Shown in pieces: positions 61,001-64,000 of a DNA stretch of 64,000 nucleotides. The stretch comes from Triops longicaudatus. Lineage: Eukaryota > Arthropoda > Branchiopoda > Notostraca > Triopsidae. The notes beneath the pieces are model-generated. The model worked only from the letters and a program-made list of their open reading frames with translations, was not told where the DNA came from and did no database searches. A program made the position numbers and the translations under genes. The stretch's first letter is position 1. Each line of letters opens with the position of its first letter. The DNA is taken from positions 124,001 to 188,000 of the forward strand of contig JAGQDJ010000442.1 of NCBI GenBank assembly GCA_022885665.1. The letters are read 5' to 3'.

Positions 61001-62240
61001 TTTGGGGGCGCTTCCTTTTTTAAAAAATGACCACTGGACTGCTTTGGTTGCCACATAAAACAGCTTGAAGAGGGGGGACATTCCCCCACCCAAAAAAACT
61101 ATAAAGTATAGTGGCGTACTCGCAGTAATATTCCTATAAGCTACACGCTTCTCCCCTTTTCTCGTGAACTTTTTTTATGCCTTAATGTTAGGCCCTGCTC
61201 GCTTCAAACCGAAATACAGCATTTGAGATTCTGAGAAGTTCGGAGAAGGTTTGCAGGGACGGGAAATGGCTTTTTAAAGCAAGTGCTTTCAGATCGTTAT
61301 CCACCGACTGCGAAGACATGAAAACTAAGCGCAGATATCCCCCCACACACTTCGTACTTTCAGTGCGATTACAGTTACCTTTGAAAACCCTCAAGCTTGC
61401 TCTATGTTAAGAGCCTAGTAATCGAAAGAGGCTAAAGAAATTCCCGCGTAAAAATTTTCTTTCGGTTTTTGGGAACAAAAGATTTTTCAGTGATACTGAC
61501 GTTAAAAGCAGAAGGATCATTGGTACAACGTTTAGTGGAATTGCTTCCTTAGGGGGTGGTTTTCACATCATATGTTACTCGGTCAGTTCACCCTCACTCC
61601 TGTCACAAGGTTTAGACGGGTCCGCAACAATTTATCATGAAATTTTGCCCAGCGTTCTAGCATAAGTTAAGTTCAGCTGTCGAAACATTAACTTTTTCCC
61701 ATTTGAAGATTAACTTTGCATTTGTTTGTGTGGCACTTCACCACAGTTGATTAATTTGCAAGTTGTAGCGAAGAAATTTCGTCTAGTAAGCGTGAAATAT
61801 ATAATGGAGCTTTAATATTACTAAGAAAATTAGAAAAAAATGTAATATAAGAAAAATAAAAATATCAATAAAAATATTAGAAAACTGGTGAATACTTTAA
61901 GTTAACAGTGAAAGTGCTAGTTTTAATTAAAGAAATTCCCATGTAACCCCAAGAACATATGATTAATTTACATATTTGAGTTGAGAATGTTGGTGTATTA
62001 ATTACTAAACCATACATGCTAAGAAATGCGAGAGAACAGTGTTGTGAGGTATGTTGCGAAAAAAAAAATAACTTTGAGGGAAAAAGTGAAGTAAGTTGAT
62101 TAAGAAGTGCTCGTCTATCTTGTTTTTTCGTGATTGGCATCTTCCATCTTGTAGTTTCGTTTGTCGGCGCGTACTTAAGACCCTTCTTGGCATCCTCTTC
62201 GCATGTACCTCTCACACCTCTGAAGTCCTTAGGGGGTCTC
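58020..62240. other. Non-coding stretch, nothing recognised
   Basis: AT-rich sequence between the candidate exons at 57.6 kb and 62.25 kb. Short ORFs only. The phrase TTCAC(C)CACTAGGGGCGCT occurs in similar form at about 58590 (CACCCACTAGGGGCGCTGTT) and 58758 (TTCACTAGGGGCGCTAGCTG), a small dispersed word. Confidence 0.5.
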
Positions 62241-62250
62241 TGCCATACAG

Positions 62251-62424
62251 TCTCCCGGCGGGTGCGAGATAACACAGGGATGCGGTGGTGGTGTTAGTGG
62301 TGGTGGTGGGGGAGAAATCTTGTTTCCTAAACTCTTTGATGAGGACATAACGCCAGATTTCCTTATCAAGACCAAGAAGTTCTTAACATCGGAGTTTGGT
62401 CGGAGAGTACCCAACTTGAGAAAG
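62251..62424 (+). CDS. Candidate coding exon, unknown protein
   Basis: After the acceptor-like TCTGCCATACAG the frame is open for 58 codons. A Gly-rich run (from a GGT repeat) is followed by LFPKLFDEDITPDFLIKTKK and FLTSEFGRRVPNLRK, then GTTTCG, a weak donor. Beyond that the frame hits TAA. The next candidate exon lies 78 bp on, in the same frame. Could also be a decayed transposon or retrogene. Confidence 0.27.
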
Positions 62425-62502
62425 GTTTCGCTGCGTTGTGTATAATGATGATTAATCGTTGTTGAGTTCCAGAAACTGCACGAATGGCAAAACCTTTTGT
62501 AG

Positions 62503-62693
62503 TACCTGCGGGACGATTATGCACCTCAAACGTTTTCGTTGCATCTTTTTATTATTTTCGCTGAGGATGACAAAGATAGGTGGTTGCGAGATGACAGAGC
62601 TATTATGGAAGACATTCCGCCGGTTAAAAAGAAAGAATATGTTTTCTCATGGGCCCTCATTAATGAAAGAGGGATTATATGGGAGCTATCACG
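62503..62693 (+). CDS. Candidate coding exon, unknown protein
   Basis: Follows a good acceptor (AACCTTTTGTAG) and is open for 63 codons plus two bases to the donor GTGATG. It contains FAEDDKDRWLRDDRAIMEDI then PPVKKKEYVFSWALINERGI. The acidic and aromatic mix reads like real protein. The AEDD-R..LR...IM.D.P pattern faintly recalls NDUFA13 (GRIM-19), but spacing differs by about six residues, so I do not assign it. Joining with the exon at 62251-62424 over a 78-bp intron keeps frame. Confidence 0.27.
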
Positions 62694-63442
62694 GTGATGT
62701 AGGACGGGGCAGAATGGAAAATCTTTTTTTTTTATTTTTAAGAAGAGTTTACATTAGTTGTGGAACTATAATAGGTCTCTGATATCAGCGCTAGCACCTA
62801 TTGTATGCAAATGAGTGTTTTACTGCTGAAGCTTTCCTTAAGGCCTTGTTAGCGAGATGGACTGCACGTGGGGGCTTGGGACTTAAAAACAACGACGTAA
62901 AAACGGGGAAAAACTGTTCTAATTGTTTCTTTGTGGGTTTTTATTTTAACTTATCAAGAGGTTCGATCGACTTGTTAATCACTTTGACCGGGAACTTCTG
63001 CTCACGAACTTTACCAAGCCTTCTGTTCACGGATGGGATAACTGATTTCCTCTTTCTTTTGCTACTACGCATACATAATATCTTCAAACCGTGTTCACAT
63101 ATCATGCTTAATATATACTAAGTTCTTATTTGCTATTCATCGTGTTTGCCCTGTAATTTACCCCGCTTTGTACAATTCGTCCATATTGTTCTTCTTAGCC
63201 CTGCAAAAATAGGTAGGTTGTTAACTCTTGGGCTCCCGTAGCATAAAAGACCCTACGAACGAAACAAAATACCGATTTTTACCCCCTATTTTACCTTAGA
63301 TTTCTAGAACTTATTTGAGAGCTTTTCTGAGTTTGAGGAAATTATTATTATTTTGCAGGGGACTGTGTGGTCCTATTTTCTGCTTCTTATTTTTCATTTC
63401 ACGTTTATACAAAATTGTAGCCCAAGAATTGTACTAAGTGCG

Positions 63443-63528
63443 TGATTTTCCAGTTTCAAAACATTGGTAATTCATTAGTTATGATCATTGTACGATTTGT
63501 CCGACGTGTCAATCGTCCCGTCTCTCTA
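63443..63528 (+). repeat. Dispersed repeat, copy B
   Basis: Second copy of the element at 25835-25918, sharing TTCATTAGTTATGA and TTTGTCCGACGTGTCAA, followed by a further shared TAGGTTAAAC-like word some 25 bp on. Confidence 0.6.
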
Positions 63529-64000
63529 CTTTCCAGCGCTTGTAGGTTAAACGATGACCCTTCGCACCGGGCACATTCTTGCTAACCCTCGATTTTTCCT
63601 AGGTTTACCGTAGATAGTATACGTGAACCTAATTATTATAATGTTTATTTATTATGCTTTTTCATCCACAAGGAAGGACCGAGGTCCCCCAGGGACCTAA
63701 TAGGTGGTGTACGTCTGTTTTTTAGCTTCGAGTTTTTCTAATGACGTACTCAATAGCCCTGGAGAGTAAGCCAATAAGCCAAAATTCATTGTTACAGATT
63801 AGTTCTTTGTTGGTTAAGGGGTTCTTCTGTTGGGAGCTTCAGGGGTTTGCGTTGTTTTTTTTTGTTATGTTTTTCTATAGGGTCCATTTTAATCCCGTGA
63901 AAGGTCCAAAACGGATACAATTTCAATGAACGAAGGGATAAGGGTGGGTGAGGGAAGACTTACTGTATTGGTGGAAGGAATCTGATGTTGGTTGCTGTAA

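Overview
This is a 64 kb piece of animal nuclear genome, AT-rich, with long introns, many simple repeats and decayed transposon fragments. The only gene I can identify with certainty is a COUP-TF family nuclear receptor (NR2F; seven-up, svp) on the minus strand. Its four visible coding exons lie at 16546-16267, 13850-13701, 5538-5267 and 4914-4656. Residue choices (SSYISLLLRAEPYPTSRYGQ, VTDQVALLRLVWSELF, MAADRVVAF, LFTT) match arthropod Seven-up more closely than vertebrate COUP-TFs. I therefore infer an arthropod, or at least a protostome, with a fairly large genome. The gene is cut at its 3' end by the left edge of the window, because no exon for the last ~95-100 residues is visible in 1-4655.

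Layout. 1-4655: sequence downstream of exon 4, probably its intron, with three copies of a TTGTCCGTTAAATCGAG-like motif. 4656-16546: svp exons and introns. Intron 2 (8.2 kb) holds a phased array of a 14-bp motif (10977-11353) and a group of perfect hairpins (6631-6726); intron 1 holds a tRNA-derived element (14266-14340). 16900-17820: GC-rich svp 5' region with a perfectly palindromic RFX X-box, a second near-consensus X-box and four CCAAT boxes in between, likely the proximal promoter. 17.8-64 kb: no recognisable gene. It looks like the gene-poor flank of a developmental regulator and contains MITE- or pogo-like relics, dispersed and tandem repeats, a 52-unit TTA microsatellite and G-rich tracts. 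A handful of short coding-like stretches end in good splice donors: minus strand at 57.6, 54.5 and 53.6 kb, plus strand at 62.25-62.69 kb. I cannot assign them to a family.

How the parts may work together. Svp is a DNA-binding receptor that recognises direct repeats of AGGTCA with flexible spacing. Direct repeats of this half-site occur at 34657 (DR7), 53237 (DR2), 56257 (DR5), 57578 (perfect DR2) and 57998 (DR1, 12 of 13 bases). They would be candidate autoregulatory or co-regulated enhancers. The most interesting coding observation is a second, in-phase splice donor 69 bp downstream of exon 2. It would insert 23 residues just after the DNA-binding domain, at the place where I recall a COUP-TF splice insert described in sea urchin.
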